Position numbers and translations under genes: made by a program
Source: an uncultured SAR116 cluster alpha proteobacterium
Lineage (GTDB): Bacteria; Pseudomonadota; Alphaproteobacteria; Puniceispirillales; Marisalimonadaceae
Assembly (NCBI GenBank): GCA_902537945.1
Contig: CACBDG010000004.1
Coordinates: forward strand, 1 to 64,000
Length of the DNA: 64,000 bases
Direction: 5' to 3'
Notes under the pieces: generated by a model
What the model saw: only the letters and a program-made list of their open reading frames with translations
Database searches by the model: none
What the model was told of the DNA's origin: nothing
Shown here: positions 60,990-64,000 of the stretch, in pieces
Position numbering within the stretch: the first letter of the stretch is position 1
Layout of the letters: each line of letters starts with the position of its first letter

Positions 60990-62039
60990 TTATGATTGTA
61001 TTTTTATTATACTATTTAATTTAGCTGACTCAAGAATTGCAAGTGCCACCTTAAGTGTTCTTTTTGCATCTAAAGCATTTGTAATGGGGTCAACTTTTTT
61101 ATTAATCACGTCAATGAAATGGTTAATCTGAGAGATATAGGGATCAACTTCTTCAAAACTATAATTAATACTTTCCAATTCGTTCTTCCAATTATCTCCT
61201 TCATTTTTGTAACTCCAGAGTTTAAGGTTTGGAAATTCTAATGAGCCTTTTGTGCCAACTATTCTAAGATTATTTTCTTTTAGATGAGGTAAATGTATAT
61301 TTTCGCCAGTTCCAGTCTCCCAAGACCAAGGAGAGGTACCACTATCACTAATCAAAAAATTACCTATTAAGCCTCGTTCAAACTTAAAATTTGTACAAAT
61401 AATATCTTCTTTTTCAAAATTATTTATATTATTTGACGAGAATGCTGAAACTTCCGTGATTTCTCCAAATATAAATCTTAGATAATCTATATCATGAATA
61501 AGATTAGTTATCACAGGACCAGCGCTAACTTTTTTTCTCCATCCTGGTAAAAAATAATCTTGATCTTTTCGAAGCGCCCAAATTCCAGAGAGTCCAATAA
61601 CTTTTCCAATTTTTTTTTTTCTAATAATTTCTTTTGTTTTTAATATTATTGGATTAAATCGTCTTTGATGACCAACTAAAACTGAACAATTATTTAGTTG
61701 TGCAATATTCTCAATTTGCTCAGCTTCATGTGATGTGGCTGAAATAGGTTTTTCAATCAAAACATCTAATCCTAAATTCAGTGCTGATATTGCATTTTCA
61801 TGGTGCATAATAGTAGGTGTAGAAATAATCACACCATCAACTTTAGTAGATTTTTTTAATTCATTAAGATCATCAAATAATGATATTTTATTATCATAAC
61901 AAAATGATCTTGCTTCTTCAGTATAATCAACTATCCCACATAGGTTTAAATTTTCTATTGTATTGATAGCCATTAAATGGCGTTTACCAATATTTCCTAT
62001 GCCCATAATGGCAAGATTAGTCATTTGATTATTTTGCAT
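60990..62039 (-). CDS. Gfo/Idh/MocA family oxidoreductase
   Basis: LAIMGIGNIGKRHLMAINTI, DGVIISTPTIMHHENAISALNLGLDVLIEKPIS, VLVGHQRRFNPI. Confidence 0.93.
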   Translation of the reverse strand: MQNNQMTNLAIMGIGNIGKRHLMAINTIENLNLCGIVDYTEEARSFCYDNKISLFDDLNELKKSTKVDGVIISTPTIMHHENAISALNLGLDVLIEKPISATSHEAEQIENIAQLNNCSVLVGHQRRFNPIILKTKEIIRKKKIGKVIGLSGIWALRKDQDYFLPGWRKKVSAGPVITNLIHDIDYLRFIFGEITEVSAFSSNNINNFEKEDIICTNFKFERGLIGNFLISDSGTSPWSWETGTGENIHLPHLKENNLRIVGTKGSLEFPNLKLWSYKNEGDNWKNELESINYSFEEVDPYISQINHFIDVINKKVDPITNALDAKRTLKVALAILESAKLNSIIKIQS

Positions 62040-62608
62040 TATGATTTAAGAGTGCTCATAAATCTATTTATTGAAACCGATCCATCAAATGAATATGGGA
62101 AAACCAAAGGTGTTGCCTTTGCTTTACATTTTGCTACAACAAGTGAAGGACCTTCTTCTTCATAAATTGTTTTTATTATCCTATCGTAATCTTTTTCACT
62201 ATTTATTGTATAAGAGTTAGCAATTCCAGATCCTTTAGCTACAATTTCAAGATCTGTTTTTCCAGCGGTTGCGGTAGGTTGACTTCCTGTTTCAACATAA
62301 GATTCATTATCCATAACCATAATAGTAAGGTTAGTAACTGGATGATTTGCTACTGTAGCAATTGAGCCAAGGCTCATTAACGCATCTCCATCTCCAGTGA
62401 ACAAGAGAATTCGTAGATCCGGTTGAGACATAGCTAAACCTAGTGAAAAAGGTATTGCCTGCCCCATTGCTCCAATAAAACCAAAATTCGCTTTATCATC
62501 GCCACCAGACATTACATCCCATGTTGAAGTTCCAAGGCCACTTACAACTCTAAGGTTTGTTTGTCTGTTTTTTAAAATTTTTTGAACAAAAGGTCTTCTT
62601 TCAATCAT
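62039..62608 (-). CDS. TPP-dependent decarboxylase subunit beta, sulfopyruvate decarboxylase (ComE)-like
   Basis: FGFIGAMGQAIPFSLGLAMSQPDLRILLFTGDGDALMSLGSIATVANHPVTNLTIMVMDN (TPP motif). Confidence 0.82.
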   Translation of the reverse strand: MIERRPFVQKILKNRQTNLRVVSGLGTSTWDVMSGGDDKANFGFIGAMGQAIPFSLGLAMSQPDLRILLFTGDGDALMSLGSIATVANHPVTNLTIMVMDNESYVETGSQPTATAGKTDLEIVAKGSGIANSYTINSEKDYDRIIKTIYEEEGPSLVVAKCKAKATPLVFPYSFDGSVSINRFMSTLKS

Positions 62609-62613
62609 AATAT

Positions 62614-63141
62614 TTATCCATTTTTAAATTGTTTTGCACCAATCATTTTTTGAGACAACAAAACTGCTGCAGAACGATTGGTATTAAAAGCAAATCTTGC
62701 TGCAGCATCTACTGTTGAACCGACTTCTTCTTTATAATCAGCTCTAAAAACTTTAACGTCCATTGCTTCCAAAACTTTTGGGGTTCCTAAACCCATGGGA
62801 ACTTGCCATGGAACAAATTCTCCCCATTCACCTCTCATAGAAACTAAAGTTAAGAACGGGATTCTACAAATATTTGGTAAAGCAAGAGCATTTATACAAT
62901 TTCCTACACCACTTGACTGCATTAGTAATGCACTTTTTCTACCTCCAGCAAATGCACCACAAGATAAACCAACTCCATCTTGTTCAGTTGTAAGCGTTAC
63001 AACATCAATTTCATTATCTTTTTCACAGAGATTAATGAGAGGTGTATGTCCAGCATCAGGAACATGGGAAACCATTGTAATATCTAATTCTTTGAAAACT
63101 TTGTAAATATCATTACGCCAGTCTTTAATCGCAACCTCCAA
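62614..63141 (-). CDS. TPP-dependent decarboxylase subunit alpha, sulfopyruvate decarboxylase (ComD)-like
   Basis: VSHVPDAGHTPLINLCE, TTEQDGVGLSCGAFAGGRKSALLMQSSGVGNCINAL. Confidence 0.82.
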   Translation of the reverse strand: MEVAIKDWRNDIYKVFKELDITMVSHVPDAGHTPLINLCEKDNEIDVVTLTTEQDGVGLSCGAFAGGRKSALLMQSSGVGNCINALALPNICRIPFLTLVSMRGEWGEFVPWQVPMGLGTPKVLEAMDVKVFRADYKEEVGSTVDAAARFAFNTNRSAAVLLSQKMIGAKQFKNG

Positions 63142-63298
63142 ATTTTAATCCGTTTTTTTGTAATGAGAATAATGTTAAATTGTAATTAAAAAAATTCAAG
63201 TTTATACATTAATGTAGTAAGTAAAATAATGTAACTATTTTTTCGTAGAATTTTTAGAAATCGTTTTAAAAGATTTGCTTATATGGGAATAATTTTAA

Positions 63299-64000
63299 AT
63301 GACAGTGAATAAAGGAAAAGTTGCTATAGTCACTGGAGCTGCCAAAAATATTGGAAGAGCAACTTGTGATAGTCTTTCGAAGTTAGGCTTTAATGTTTTA
63401 GTCCACGCAAACTCTGACAAAGAGGGTGCTATGGAAACACTAGAAATTGTTAAAAAAAATGGAGTAAGTGCTGATATTTTCATTGGTGACTTAACGAAAG
63501 AAGATACATCAGATCATCTTGTTGATGCTGGATCAAAATTAGGTAATATTTCAATTTTAGTAAATAATGCATCACAAAGGGAGTTTAATAAATTTGATGA
63601 TATGTCATTTGATCAATGGAGATTTGTATTGTCTATTAATCTAGATACATTATTTCATACTTGTAAAGCAGTAATCCCAGAAATGAAAAAAAATAATTGG
63701 GGAAGAATTGTTAATCTTGGAGGATTGTCAGCACATATAAGTGCAATAGGAAGAGCTCATGTCATAACTTCAAAGTCAGCGGTAGTTGGTTTTTCTAGAG
63801 CTTTGGCAATGGAATATGCTGAGGCGGGTATTACTGTTAACACAGTTGTGCCAGGATTGATTGATACCATTAGAGGTGCTTCTGCAGGAAGAAGTCTTGT
63901 CCATCCATCTCATTTAAATCCTCCTATTGGAAGAAAAGGTTATCCTGTTGAAGTAGCTACTATGATTTCTAATTTATGTGGTCCTAATTCTGATTTTATA
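63299..64000 (+). CDS. SDR family oxidoreductase, 3' truncated by window edge (not in supplied ORF track)
   Basis: ATG at 63299: MTVNKGKVAIVTGAAKNIGRATCDSL..., ISILVNNASQREFNKFDDMS, open to the window end. Confidence 0.92.
   Translation, partial: MTVNKGKVAIVTGAAKNIGRATCDSLSKLGFNVLVHANSDKEGAMETLEIVKKNGVSADIFIGDLTKEDTSDHLVDAGSKLGNISILVNNASQREFNKFDDMSFDQWRFVLSINLDTLFHTCKAVIPEMKKNNWGRIVNLGGLSAHISAIGRAHVITSKSAVVGFSRALAMEYAEAGITVNTVVPGLIDTIRGASAGRSLVHPSHLNPPIGRKGYPVEVATMISNLCGPNSDFI

Noticed and set aside
1-64000. Search for CRISPR arrays, transposases, integrases, toxin-antitoxin and restriction-modification or defence genes
   Set aside because: No regularly spaced repeats or recognisable proteins of these classes were seen; the window appears to be metabolic chromosome.

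Overview
This is a 64 kb, AT-rich, gene-dense window with about 62 protein-coding genes, mostly short intergenic gaps, and no rRNA, tRNA, CRISPR array, phage or IS element that I could recognise. Gene content and composition suggest a streamlined marine alphaproteobacterium (inference only). Main blocks, left to right: a zinc-uptake locus (znuB-znuC divergent from znuA, followed by a LolD/FtsX-type ABC pair and a DUF3299-like protein); a thiolase/DUF35/acyl-CoA-ligase and FadJ-like block; a PhyH dioxygenase / phosphatase / SAF-dehydrogenase / MBL-hydrolase block; a large sugar-acid catabolic region (OtnC/OtnI-like, DenD-like, KdgK, Eda, xylonate-dehydratase-type IlvD/Edd, UxaA, FAH, tandem GlcD-like oxidases); a fused HyuA/HyuB protein; a class III cyclase-TPR protein; a DUF3833 / chalcone-isomerase-like / IspZ cluster; the Entner-Doudoroff genes zwf-pgl-edd; and a ComDE-like TPP decarboxylase cluster. 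The most striking local observation is at ~40,847-40,862. There a GntR/FCD regulator (minus strand) and a QuiC/HPPD-like gene (plus strand) have both lost their N-termini at the same point, which looks like one deletion through a divergent gene pair. The truncated GntR is the only recognisable DNA-binding transcription regulator in the window. Other items worth a second look are a multi-hairpin 3' intergenic region at 22,503-22,660, overlapping palindromes in a divergent promoter at 14,893-14,933, and a Znu/Zrg-like hybrid zinc locus with a Zur-like palindrome. Product names come from recalled family motifs; no database search was run.
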